A stretch of 64,000 nt of DNA from Polyangiaceae bacterium (GTDB taxonomy: Bacteria; Myxococcota_A; Polyangia; Polyangiales; Polyangiaceae), in contig JAHBVX010000006.1 in the NCBI GenBank assembly GCA_019637295.1, positions 1 to 64,000 of the forward strand, given 5' to 3'. This document shows positions 1-7,362 of the stretch, one piece after another. The notes beneath the pieces are model-generated. The model made no database searches. It saw only the letters and a list, made by a program, of their open reading frames with translations, and had not been told where the DNA came from. The position numbers and the translations under genes are program-made. Positions within the stretch are counted from its first letter, which is position 1. Each line of letters starts with the position of its first letter.

Positions 1-428
1 GCCACGCGCTGGCGCATCCCGCCCGACAGCGTCGCCGGCATCGACCCCGCCTGCCGCTCCAGCCCCACCAGCGCCAGCAGCTCGCGCGCCCGCTCGCGCA
101 ACCGGCGCCGCTCGGCACCGCGCGCGCCGCGCAGGCGATGGCCGAGGATGACGTTCTCCTGCACCGGCAGCCAGGGCAGCAGGAGATCCTGCTGCGCCAT
201 GAAGGCGATGCGGCGCTCGATCGGCCGGTTGTCGTCGGCACTGACCAGGGCCCCCGGCACCAGGCCGGCGATCAGGCGCAGGAGGCTGGTCTTGCCGACG
301 CCGGAAGGCCCGAGCAGGCAGGTCCAGCGGCCCCCTTCGAGCCGGAAGCTCAGCCGGTCGAACAGGAGCTCGCCGTCATGGGCGAGCCCGTGCACGCCGA
401 CGGCAAGGCCCGGCGCCGCCTCAGCCAT
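1..428 (-). CDS. ABC transporter ATP-binding protein, probably thiamine-precursor (HMP) uptake; C-terminus beyond the window
   Basis: ATPase subunit of an ABC importer; 142 residues are visible and the rest lies left of the window. Walker A GPSGVGKT is at residues 40-47, the Q-loop at about 79-80 (MAQQD) and the signature LSGGMRQ at 134-140. The ATG overlaps the thiD stop (ATGGCTGA), so the two are translationally coupled and both lie under the TPP riboswitch. That context, not the sequence alone, points to thiamine or hydroxymethylpyrimidine uptake (ThiZ-like). The sequence resembles alphaproteobacterial nitrate/taurine/HMP-type ATPases. The family assignment is firm; the substrate is inferred. 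It belongs to the foreign-looking left segment. Confidence 0.85.
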   Translation of the reverse strand, partial: MAEAAPGLAVGVHGLAHDGELLFDRLSFRLEGGRWTCLLGPSGVGKTSLLRLIAGLVPGALVSADDNRPIERRIAFMAQQDLLLPWLPVQENVILGHRLRGARGAERRRLRERARELLALVGLERQAGSMPATLSGGMRQRV

Positions 429-1251
429 CGGCCGGCCTCGGCTGCCGGGGCTCGGACCACCAGGCATGGAAATGATGCACCGGCCCGATGCCCTGGCCGA
501 TCGCCAGCCCGTCGGCCGCCGCGATCGCGGAGCCGAGCCAGCGCTTGGCCTCGAACACCGCCAGCGATGGCGGCAGGCCGCGCGCCAGCAGCGCTGCGAT
601 CGCCGCCGAGAGGGTGCAGCCGGTGCCATGGGTGTGCCGGGTCGCCAGGCGCGGTGCTTCCAGCCAGTGCAGCTCGCCGCCATGCAGCAGGAGATCCGGG
701 CTCTCGGCACCTTCCAGATGCCCGCCCTTGAGCAGCACGTCGCGCGCACCCAGGCCCTGCAGGCGTGCCGCCACCTGCGGCATCTGCCGCCGCGTGGCCG
801 GCGGGTCGATGCCGAGCAGGACGCCGGCCTCGGGCAGGTTGGGCGTGATCAGGCTCGCCAGCGGCAGGAGGCGCTCGCGCAGGGCGGCCACGGCCTCGTC
901 GCGCAGGAGCTTGTCGCCACCCTTGGCGACCATGACCGGATCGAGCACGATCCAGCGCGGCCGCCAGGCCTCGAGACCGTCGGCGACCGCGGCGATGATC
1001 TCGGGCGTGCCCAGCATGCCGATCTTCACGGCACCGACGGCAAGATCGCCCATGACGGAATCGAGCTGGCGGCGCACGAAGGCCGGCTCGATCGGGTCGA
1101 TGCCCTGCACGCCCAGCGTGTTCTGGGCGGTCAGCGCCGTGATCACCGAGCAGCCATAGACCCCGAGCGCGGAGAAGGTCTTGAGGTCGGCCTGGATGCC
1201 GGCACCGCCGCCGCTGTCCGAGCCGGCGATGGTGAGCGCGATCGCGGTCAT
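421..1251 (-). CDS. thiD: Bifunctional hydroxymethylpyrimidine / phosphomethylpyrimidine kinase
   Basis: Cytoplasmic ribokinase-fold enzyme that phosphorylates HMP to HMP-P and then HMP-PP for thiamine synthesis. The 276-aa protein starts [20 protein letters not shown], the hallmark ThiD N-terminus. It also has DPVMVAKGG in mid-protein, LLKGGH, and the anion-hole motif [10 protein letters not shown] near residue 210. An in-frame ATG 105 nt further upstream exists, but that extension does not look like ThiD and would run into the riboswitch region, so I start at 1251. The gene is preceded by a TPP riboswitch and promoter and overlaps the downstream ABC ATPase by 8 nt. The sequence is of alphaproteobacterial flavour, unlike the rest of the window. 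Confidence 0.93.
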   Translation of the reverse strand: MTAIALTIAGSDSGGGAGIQADLKTFSALGVYGCSVITALTAQNTLGVQGIDPIEPAFVRRQLDSVMGDLAVGAVKIGMLGTPEIIAAVADGLEAWRPRWIVLDPVMVAKGGDKLLRDEAVAALRERLLPLASLITPNLPEAGVLLGIDPPATRRQMPQVAARLQGLGARDVLLKGGHLEGAESPDLLLHGGELHWLEAPRLATRHTHGTGCTLSAAIAALLARGLPPSLAVFEAKRWLGSAIAAADGLAIGQGIGPVHHFHAWWSEPRQPRPADG

Positions 1252-1359
1252 GGACGTGGTGCCCCGGACCGGGGCGCGGCGGTGGACGGTCGCGACATGG
1301 CTTCCCTCTTGCCCACCCGGCAACAGGGAACTGGAATGGCGCCGCCCGCGCGTCATCTC

Positions 1360-1450
1360 AATTCCCTTCGCCGGTATGAGCCGGATCAGGTTCGACGGGT
1401 CACGCTCGCGCGCCTCTCAGCCCGGACCTGCGCCCGGACACCCCGTTGAG
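1360..1450 (-). promoter_or_regulatory. TPP riboswitch (THI element)
   Basis: Read on the minus strand, the element shows the conserved thi-box segments in order: ACGGGGTG at the 5' stem, GCTGAGAGG in the pyrimidine-sensor helix, then ACCCGTCGAACCTGATCCGG and ATACCGGCGAAGGGA at the 3' side. It sits about 110 nt upstream of thiD, so thiamine pyrophosphate should repress the thiD-ABC transporter operon in cis. The match to the consensus is clear by eye. Whether control is at transcription termination or translation is not evident. Confidence 0.95.
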
Positions 1451-1458
1451 ATGTGGGA

Positions 1459-1487
1459 TATCTAGCCCTTCCCCCGCTCCATGACAA
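1459..1487 (-). promoter_or_regulatory. Sigma-70-type promoter of the thiD operon
   Basis: On the minus strand a -35 box TTGTCA (1482-1487) and a -10 box TAGATA (1459-1464) are separated by exactly 17 bp. The predicted transcription start is near 1452, immediately before the TPP riboswitch, which is where a promoter is needed. Confidence 0.6.
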
Positions 1488-1574
1488 TGCCGTGACGCCG
1501 CCCGTCGCAGCCACGGGCTCTCGCGGCTGCGGCGGGCCTTGACGGGTCCTGGCGAAAGGCGCAAGCGCGGCTGC

Positions 1575-1800
1575 ATGCGCATGCCGATGGTGTTCCTGCA
1601 GGGGCCATGGAAGCTCTCCATGGGCCTGAATGCCCTGGACCCGGCCGACTGGCTCTGGGTCGACGACCGCTTCGCCGCCGAGACGGTCCAGCGCGCGGCG
1701 CTGATCGCCGAGCGGCCGAACGAGGTCCATGCCATGCTCCCCGGCGCCGAGGATGCCGCCCGGGAGCTGCTGGCGCTGGTCCGGGAGCATCTGGCGGGGC
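1575..1800 (+). pseudogene. DUF3445 (haem-dependent oxidative N-demethylase alpha-like) gene, N-terminal fragment
   Basis: The first ~75 codons, from MRMPMVFLQGPWKLSMG, match the pattern of the DUF3445 family: a GL..LDPADWL.VD block, then R..L..ERP.EV.A.LPGAE.AA.ELL.LV.EHL. Members are usually about 300 residues; this one loses all similarity after residue ~75, where the DNA becomes an antisense Gly/Thr-rich lipoprotein gene. The reading frame stays open by chance to 1925, but the tail is Pro/Ala junk. So the 3' three quarters of the gene is missing at the junction near 1,800. The family call is by motif pattern from memory; a profile search would settle it. Confidence 0.6.
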
Positions 1801-1812
1801 GCGCGCTGCCGC
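1795..1812. other. Probable chimeric junction (assembly join or recent insertion end)
   Basis: Left of this point genes are of alphaproteobacterial type; right of it everything is myxobacterial. Two oppositely oriented genes each lose their 3' portion here. No integrase, IS end, tRNA or inverted repeat is visible at the boundary, only GC-rich sequence (GGGGCGCGCG) that could serve as microhomology. The position is judged from where protein similarity stops and is uncertain by about 10 nt. Confidence 0.6.
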
Positions 1813-1987
1813 CGGTCCCGCCGCTGCCGGCAACGCCGGCTCCCCCGCCAGTCGAGCTGCCGCCGGCGGCGACTGCGCCCGTCCCCACCGCGCCATCGCC
1901 CTCGTCGAAGGTGATGTCATCGTAGCCAAGGACGCCGGTGCATGCCGGAGTCAGCGTGACCATCACCAAACCGATCAACCGCCGCAT
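1797..1987 (-). pseudogene. Myxobacterial lipoprotein, N-terminal fragment cut at the junction
   Basis: From the ATG at 1987 the minus strand encodes MRRLIGLVMVTLTPACTG (signal peptide with lipobox TPAC), then GYDDITFDEG and a Gly/Ser/Thr-rich spacer ending GGTGGS. This is the typical start of Polyangia cell-surface lipoproteins. After about residue 60 the frame enters the antisense of the DUF3445 gene and no longer resembles a lipoprotein. The gene is therefore truncated at the same point as the convergent DUF3445 fragment. Confidence 0.6.
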
Positions 1988-2069
1988 GCCCGCAAGTCTG
2001 CCGGGCTCAGAGGGCCGGATCAAGGCAGGCGCGGAGCAGCGTGTCGTAACTACATCGACCTACAGGGCG

Positions 2070-3029
2070 TCAGTCTCGGGGTTCGACGCGCAGCGTCGGC
2101 ACGGTCACGAGCTCGCCCGCTCGGACCAGCACTCGAGTCCGGGCGATTTCGCGGTCGCCGATCTCGACGACCACGTCGTGACGGCCCTCCGCGATGCCCG
2201 CCAGGCGAAACTCGGACTGACCCGGGCGCAGGAGTACCCGCGCGGTGCAGAGCTCCCGCTCGAAATGGCTGTCGAAGGAGCACACACTGACGGTCGCCGC
2301 CTCGACGTTGGGCGCCCACTCGACGAGCCCGCTCAGGATCGCTTCCGGGTCCAGGCGTAGCGTGACGCCGCGTGCGCCAGGGCGAACTCCGCGCTCGTGG
2401 CGCGGCGCATAGCCGGGCTTCGACGCGAACAGCGTCAGTGGCTGCTCTCCGAGCCCCAACAGCTCGAACTCCCCGCCATCATCGCTGCTGACGGCGAACG
2501 CACTGTCGTCCGAGGTGCCTACGCTCGCTCCCGCGATGGGCCGACCAGCGCGATCGACCACTCGTCCCGCCAAGACGCGCCCCGTGCTCAGCACGATCTC
2601 CACGTCGAGCGGTTGTCCGGCCACCAGCTCGTACTCGCGACGATGTGGGCGGTGCCGACCTGTCACCGCCGAAAGGGTGACTCCACCCGCTGGGAGACCG
2701 GAGAACGAGAAGCGCCCGTTCGCGTCGCTACTTCCCGCCGCTCGCTCGCGCCCGGACACCTCGATCCTCAGCGCCGCACCCTCCACGACCCGCGCGCGCT
2801 CATCCACGACTCGGCCGCTCAGCTGTGCGGCGTGTTGGGTGACTGGGGGGGCGGACCGCTGCGGAGGGTGGTCGTGCTCGAGAGCACGCTCAGTCGCCGT
2901 GCCGGTCGCGCTGGCGGCTGCGACCGGCGGACGTGGCTCCGACTGGGGCGTGGAGGCCAACCGGTAGGCGACGAGCGCGCAGACCACGAGCACGAACACG
3001 GCCCCAACCGCGAGTCGGACCTTCTTCAC
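2070..3029 (-). CDS. Membrane-anchored carboxypeptidase-regulatory-like (beta-sandwich) repeat protein
   Basis: 319-aa protein with an N-terminal membrane segment (about residues 5-22, AVGAVFVLVVCALVAY) and an Ala/Pro/Thr-rich linker. At least two CarboxypepD_reg-like repeats follow, recognisable as LSGRVVDERARVVEGA and LAGRVVDRAGRPIAGA, with a more degenerate third module towards the C-terminus. Such modules act as extracytoplasmic structural domains; no catalytic residues are seen. I choose the GTG at 3029, which places the membrane segment right at the N-terminus. A longer frame from 3140 exists, but that stretch is the shadow of the 53-aa gene upstream, whose stop lies 22 nt away. The missing ribosome site fits translational coupling. 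Confidence 0.6.
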   Translation of the reverse strand: MKKVRLAVGAVFVLVVCALVAYRLASTPQSEPRPPVAAASATGTATERALEHDHPPQRSAPPVTQHAAQLSGRVVDERARVVEGAALRIEVSGRERAAGSSDANGRFSFSGLPAGGVTLSAVTGRHRPHRREYELVAGQPLDVEIVLSTGRVLAGRVVDRAGRPIAGASVGTSDDSAFAVSSDDGGEFELLGLGEQPLTLFASKPGYAPRHERGVRPGARGVTLRLDPEAILSGLVEWAPNVEAATVSVCSFDSHFERELCTARVLLRPGQSEFRLAGIAEGRHDVVVEIGDREIARTRVLVRAGELVTVPTLRVEPRD

Positions 3030-3051
3030 GACACCCAGGGTATGCGATCGC

Positions 3052-3213
3052 TCAGCGACGCGCCCGCAGACCGAGCCGAACGGCACCCTCGAGCAGTCGC
3101 TCTCGCCGCGACGGCTGTCCGGCGCGAGCGCGCGCCACACACCACGCGATGAACGCGAACTCGAGCAACAGGATCACCCCGGTCGTCATCCACATTTCGC
3201 TCGGCCCCGTCAT
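3052..3213 (-). CDS. Small single-pass membrane protein, 53 aa
   Basis: An ATG at 3213 is preceded 7 nt upstream by a strong ribosome site AGGAGGG. It opens a 53-codon frame: a short N-terminal stretch (MTGPSEMWM), one hydrophobic helix (about residues 9-27, TTGVILLLEFAFIAWCVA), then an Arg-rich cytoplasmic tail. The helix followed by positive residues suggests N-out/C-in topology. The stop is 22 nt before the start of the 319-aa beta-sandwich protein, so the two are probably one transcription unit. No family is recognised. It was read directly from the sequence because it is shorter than usual gene-calling limits. Confidence 0.6.
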   Translation of the reverse strand: MTGPSEMWMTTGVILLLEFAFIAWCVARARAGQPSRRERLLEGAVRLGLRARR

Positions 3214-3373
3214 GGCGCAGCCCTCCTGGTCCGAACTCGACCGCTAGCCGAGCGGGCGCGGGTGGGCCAAGTTCTGCCCCGCGTGCGGCGCCCGCCAGCG
3301 GCCGCTTTCCCTTGGAATTGCGGCGAGCTTCGTTGGTTTTGGGGCGCGCGTTCTCGCACGCGGGCGGTTTTGG

Positions 3374-3379
3374 TATAGA
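3374..3379 (+). promoter_or_regulatory. Possible -10 box TATAGA of the CorC/HlyC gene
   Basis: A good -10 hexamer lies 120 nt upstream of the start at 3501 in otherwise GC-rich DNA. The -35 position (TTCTCG at 3351) is a poor match. Nothing else in the 3,214-3,500 gap looks coding or structural. Confidence 0.3.
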
Positions 3380-3500
3380 GGCGCCGCGGGCCTGCCGGGG
3401 TGTGAGCGCCGGACTGCCCCAACCGCGCCATGTCAGTCCCACCCGCATCCATGACAGCGGAGGAGCCACCCGAAGCCGTAGCTCAGGCCGGAAGCTGGGC

Positions 3501-4862
3501 ATGAAGCTGGCACCTTTGGCCTCGGCGGGCGCCGCAGCGCTCGATCATCCCGCGCTCGACCCCGTCGTGGGGCTCTTGTTGGGGTTGCTGTTCGTGGCGC
3601 TCAACGGGTTCTTCGTCGCCGCCGAGTTCGCCATCGTCAAGGTGCGGCCCACGCAGATCGAGCCGCACGCCACGGCGGGGAACCTGCGCGGCAGGACGGC
3701 GCGCCACCTAGTCCACCACCTCGACGCCTATCTGTCCGCGACCCAGCTCGGCATCACTCTGTCGAGTCTCGCGTTGGGGTGGATCGGCGAGCCGGCCTTC
3801 GCCTGGTTGTTGCGCCCGCTGGTCGACCAAATCCCCGGCATCACTCCCGCCCTCGCGCGCTCCGTCGGCATCACCTCCGCGTTCGTGCTCATCAGCGTGC
3901 TGCACATCGTGCTTGGCGAGCTGGCTCCCAAGTCCCTCGCCATCCGCAAGGCGGAGCCGACGACGCTGTGGGTCGCCCTGCCGCTGTACGCGTTCTACAA
4001 GCTGACGTTTCCCCTGATCTGGGTGCTCAATCACATGGCCAATTGGCTGCTCCGGCAGGTTGGCATCGAGCCCGTCGGGGAAGCACAGCTCGCCCACAGC
4101 GAGGACGAACTACGGCTGCTGCTGAGCGGCGAGTACGCGGGGAAGCTCTCCAAACAGAAGCGCGAGCTACTGGACAACGTGTTCGAGCTATCGCACCGCG
4201 TGGCGCGACAGATCATGGTGCCCAGAGCAGACGTCGTCTTCCTGTCCATGACGAGATCGTTGGAAGAGAACCTGCAAGCTGCCCGAGAGAGCGAGTTCAC
4301 TCGCTTTCCGGTGTGCAAGGAGCACCTCGACGAAGTGGTCGGGTTGGTGCACATCAAGGATCTGTTCTACGCGGATCCTCCCATCGAGTCCTTGGACGTG
4401 GTGCGACGCGAGATCAAGTTCGTGCCCGAGACGCTGGCGCTCGACTCCCTACTTCGGCGCATGCGCGCGGAGCGGCTTCACTTGGTCGCCGTAGTGGACG
4501 AGTACGGCGGCGTCAGCGGCATCGTCACCCTCGAGGACGTCATCGAAGAAATCGTGGGGGAAATCCAGGATGAGTTCGACGAGGAGCGTCCGAACGTGGT
4601 CCAACTGCGCGACGGGGTCTATCGCGTGGTGGGGTCGACCCTGGTGATGGATCTGGAAGAGTCGATCGGCCTCGAGCTGTCGGATCGTGACGAGGACACC
4701 GTGGCTGGATTGGTCTTGTCCGAGCTCGGCCGGTCGCCTCGGGTGGGGGACTCGGTACGCGTCGCCCAGGCCGATTTCACCGTAATCGAGGCGAGCCGCC
4801 GCCGCATTCGGTTGCTCGAAGTGAGGATCCGTCCCGCGGAAGACAAGCCCACCGCGGGCTAG
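3501..4862 (+). CDS. CNNM/CorC (hemolysin C-like) family transporter: DUF21, CBS pair, CorC_HlyC domain
   Basis: 453-aa integral membrane protein. Residues ~1-200 form the DUF21 membrane domain with several helices (first helix PVVGLLLGLLFVALNGFFVA, then AAEFAIVKVR, typical of the family). Two CBS modules follow, the second around SGIVTLEDVIEEIVGEIQDE. The C-terminal CorC_HlyC domain begins near DGVYRVVGS. Relatives bind nucleotide at the CBS pair and are implicated in Mg/Co or Na-coupled Mg efflux. The ATG at 3501 is chosen because upstream codons do not resemble the family. The stop overlaps the stop of the convergent TerB-like gene in the palindrome CTAG. Confidence 0.88.
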   Translation: MKLAPLASAGAAALDHPALDPVVGLLLGLLFVALNGFFVAAEFAIVKVRPTQIEPHATAGNLRGRTARHLVHHLDAYLSATQLGITLSSLALGWIGEPAFAWLLRPLVDQIPGITPALARSVGITSAFVLISVLHIVLGELAPKSLAIRKAEPTTLWVALPLYAFYKLTFPLIWVLNHMANWLLRQVGIEPVGEAQLAHSEDELRLLLSGEYAGKLSKQKRELLDNVFELSHRVARQIMVPRADVVFLSMTRSLEENLQAARESEFTRFPVCKEHLDEVVGLVHIKDLFYADPPIESLDVVRREIKFVPETLALDSLLRRMRAERLHLVAVVDEYGGVSGIVTLEDVIEEIVGEIQDEFDEERPNVVQLRDGVYRVVGSTLVMDLEESIGLELSDRDEDTVAGLVLSELGRSPRVGDSVRVAQADFTVIEASRRRIRLLEVRIRPAEDKPTAG

Positions 4863-5359
4863 GCGGGGTCCTCGGGCCCCGGCTCGCTTGCCGCCTGTGC
4901 CAGTCGCACCTGACGCGCGGTCTCCAAACGGTCGTCGAGGGTGCGCCGCAGTGCGGTCAGATCGAAACGCTCGGGGCGGGAATCCTGAGCCGCGATCCCG
5001 CGCATGATCTCGTCGGCATGGTGGCGTGGAGACTCGGGTACGCCGAGCGCCGTGCCGAGCTTGTCGAGGGCTTCCTGTGCAGCTGCCGACGGCGGTCCGT
5101 CCAGCGCGGCGATCCACGACGCCACGGCATACACGTAGAGCCGATCCGACTTCGACATGTTCATGCGATCGACGACACCCACGTCCACGGGCGTCTTCAC
5201 GGCGTCCTCGATGCGGGCTAGCTGATTCAGGTCGAGCCCCTCTTCGGATGCCGTGCGCAAGATCGCGTCTGCAGCCTCGCGGGTGAGCTGACCATCCGCC
5301 CAGCCGACGGCGGCCAGTGCAACGTACACGTCGAGCCCCAATATCGGGTTCGTTGCCAT
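4859..5359 (-). CDS. TerB-like / tellurite-resistance-fold small cytoplasmic protein
   Basis: 166-aa all-helical protein starting MATNPILGLDVYVALAAVGW. The WADGQLTREAADAILRTASEEGLD segment (residues ~20-44) resembles the acidic helix pair of TerB/DjlA-type domains, where Asp/Glu residues bind metal. It is followed by a second helical block (LYVYAVASWIAALDG). Function is unknown; the TerB assignment rests on this helix pattern and is tentative. Start chosen at the ATG followed by the conserved-looking N-terminus; the longer frame upstream is low-complexity. The gene is convergent with the CorC/HlyC gene. Confidence 0.55.
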   Translation of the reverse strand: MATNPILGLDVYVALAAVGWADGQLTREAADAILRTASEEGLDLNQLARIEDAVKTPVDVGVVDRMNMSKSDRLYVYAVASWIAALDGPPSAAAQEALDKLGTALGVPESPRHHADEIMRGIAAQDSRPERFDLTALRRTLDDRLETARQVRLAQAASEPGPEDPA

Positions 5360-5868
5360 CTTGGGCGCTAGGCTACACCCGCTCGGCCCAGGCGAAAACC
5401 AGTGCCGTCGGGCCGTTGGAGCCGGCGCCAGCTGGAACGACCGGGGCTTCCCGCACCACTGATTGGTGATGCCCACCGGCCGGGCCTGGAATCCTGAGAG
5501 GGTTCGATCGCTTGTGGGTTCGACGCGGGCTCGGCAGTCGTGCGCGCAGATTCGCAAGGCGTGGTCGAGTGCAAGGGGCAGCGGTAGGGGTAGTGGGGCC
5601 GGGTCGGGGGTGGCGGGCGAGGGGTGAGGGTTGAGCTGGCTCGGCTGCGTTGAGTCTGCCCGGGTGCTCGCCCGCGTCGAAGGTCCTTCGCTCGCGTCGC
5701 GAGCTCGCCTTCGCTCGTCTCGACGCCAGCCGCCTCCGCTGAGCGGACCCCCTTCGGCTCCTCCGGCCGGTCACCCAAACTCGCCCCAGGGGACCACCGA
5801 TCAAAGGCGGGGCTTCCCGGTCGGGCCTTGCCACCGAGCAGGCAAAGCGCGAGAACGGTGGTCCTCGG
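5360..5868. other. Gene-free interval with G-run cluster and possible structured leader
   Basis: No frame here looks coding. It holds a cluster of eight G-runs of three or more bases (5575-5630) and GC-rich short palindromes around 5680-5720. The leader before the kinase gene has complementary 9-nt arms GGACCACCG (5791-5799) and CGGTGGTCC (5856-5864). These enclose two small stem-loops: CCC/GGG at 5816-5825 and TTGCC/GGCAA at 5828-5845. Confidence 0.5.
5575..5630 (+). repeat. G-run cluster with G-quadruplex potential
   Basis: Eight runs of 3-5 G lie within 56 nt, mostly spaced by 2-8 nt. The plus (coding-sense) strand is G-rich, about 240 nt upstream of the kinase start. Confidence 0.55.
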
Positions 5869-7314
5869 ATGACCCTGCTGAGAACCGGCGCCCGACTGGA
5901 CCGCTACGAGCTGGTCTGCCCCATCGCCCAGGGCGGGATGGCGCAGGTGTGGGTAGGGCGCATCCAGGGCAGGCACGGCTTCGAGAAGTTGGTCGCGATC
6001 AAGACCATCCTCGCCCAACACGCGGCGGATCCCCGCTTCCAGCGGATGTTCCTCGACGAGGCCCGCATCATCGCCAACATCCGCCACCCCAACGTCGCTC
6101 AGATCCTCGACCTGGGGCAGGAGGATGACCTGATGTACCTGGTGCTGGAGTGGATCGACGGCGACAGCGTCTCGTCACTCCGACGCGTCGCCCATGGTGC
6201 GGGTGAGCGGCTGCCGCTCGGTGTGGTCATGCGCATCGTCTCGGACACCCTCGCTGGCCTGCACGCGGCCCATCAGGTCAGGAGCCCGGACGGCAAGCTG
6301 CGCGGCGTCGTGCATCGGGATGTTTCGCCGGCCAACGTGCTCGTGAGTCGCAGCGGCGAGGTGAAGGTGATCGACTTCGGGGTGGCCAAGGCCATCGATC
6401 GCCTCAGCGAAGAGACCAGCGCCGGTGTGATCAAGGGCAAGGTGGCCTACATGGCGCCGGAGCAAGCGCTGGGCAAAGACATCGACTGCCGGGTAGACAT
6501 TTGGGCCGCCGGCGTGATGCTCTACCAGCTGCTCAGCGGTCGGGCGCCCTACGAGGGCGACAACCAGCTGGCCACCCTCGCGCGACTGGTCAAGGGCATG
6601 CCTCCAGATCCACTGCGGGGCGTCCCCCCCGAGGTCGCGGAGGTCGTGTACACCGCGCTCGCGTACGAGCCGGATGGTCGCTACTCCACAGCGGACGAGA
6701 TGCACCGCACGCTCGAGACGACGATCGTAGAGCTGTGCGGTCCAATCACCCAGGCGGATGTCGGGCAGTACGTGTGCGAGAAGCTCGCCGGGCGCCTGGA
6801 GAAGCGGCAGCGACAGATTGAGCGGGCCCTCGAGGCCGGGCCCGGCGACGGGGACGCCGCGCTCACCTTGGAGCCCGCGTCCGAGTCCGTGCGCGTCGAA
6901 GGGGAGCTGTTCACGCCCGCGTTCGATCACGACATGCTCGAGCGAGCGAGGGCCTCGGCGCGCTCGATGCCCGATCTGGAGCGACGGGTGGACGAGGTGA
7001 TGGAGCAGCAGCGGGGTCCACTACCTCCGCCCTCTGCACCTCCGCCGCGCCCCGCGGCGGGGATGCCACCGCCCGAGCCCGTCTCGGTGCCTACGCTGCC
7101 TCGGCTGCGACCCGCGGCCCGAGCGGAGGAGCTGGAGTCCTCCGGCAGCGACTCGATTCCCCCGAACGTCGATTTCGGCAAGCGCCGCACGGGTCCGCTG
7201 ATTCTGGCCGGCTTCGCGGTTGCCGTGGCGCTGCTCGGCTATGGCGCATACCTCGCTTATGACCGCGTCATGCTGGAGCGCGAGCTGAGCAGGCCACCAT
7301 CCACCTCTCGCTGA
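5869..7314 (+). CDS. Transmembrane Ser/Thr protein kinase (Hanks type)
   Basis: 481-aa receptor-like kinase. The kinase domain spans residues ~14-285: glycine loop AQGGMAQVW (20-28), VAIK lysine near residue 44, catalytic loop HRDVSPANVL near 147, DFG in VIDFGVAKA, and KVAYMAPEQ before the activation-segment end. A Pro-rich linker leads to one membrane helix (~443-464, GPLILAGFAVAVALLGYGAY) and a short 17-residue C-terminal tail, so almost nothing is extracellular. Catalytic residues are intact. The 'VSPAN' catalytic loop is a common myxobacterial variant. A possible structured 5' leader precedes it and could influence translation. Confidence 0.9.
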   Translation: MTLLRTGARLDRYELVCPIAQGGMAQVWVGRIQGRHGFEKLVAIKTILAQHAADPRFQRMFLDEARIIANIRHPNVAQILDLGQEDDLMYLVLEWIDGDSVSSLRRVAHGAGERLPLGVVMRIVSDTLAGLHAAHQVRSPDGKLRGVVHRDVSPANVLVSRSGEVKVIDFGVAKAIDRLSEETSAGVIKGKVAYMAPEQALGKDIDCRVDIWAAGVMLYQLLSGRAPYEGDNQLATLARLVKGMPPDPLRGVPPEVAEVVYTALAYEPDGRYSTADEMHRTLETTIVELCGPITQADVGQYVCEKLAGRLEKRQRQIERALEAGPGDGDAALTLEPASESVRVEGELFTPAFDHDMLERARASARSMPDLERRVDEVMEQQRGPLPPPSAPPPRPAAGMPPPEPVSVPTLPRLRPAARAEELESSGSDSIPPNVDFGKRRTGPLILAGFAVAVALLGYGAYLAYDRVMLERELSRPPSTSR

Positions 7315-7326
7315 GCGGACTGGCGG

Positions 7327-7356
7327 GTGACGCAGGGCCCGCGACTGGCGTATAGT
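7327..7356 (+). promoter_or_regulatory. Promoter implying a leaderless or very short-leader mRNA
   Basis: GTGACG (7327-7332) and TATAGT (7351-7356) are 18 bp apart. The predicted start of transcription coincides with the ATG at 7363, leaving essentially no 5' leader for the downstream lipoprotein gene. Confidence 0.45.
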
Positions 7357-7362
7357 CGTCGC

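Noticed and set aside
1400-2023. A continuous 207-aa lipoprotein across the 1,800 junction
   Set aside because: Only the first ~60 residues look like a lipoprotein; the rest is the antisense frame of the DUF3445 fragment.
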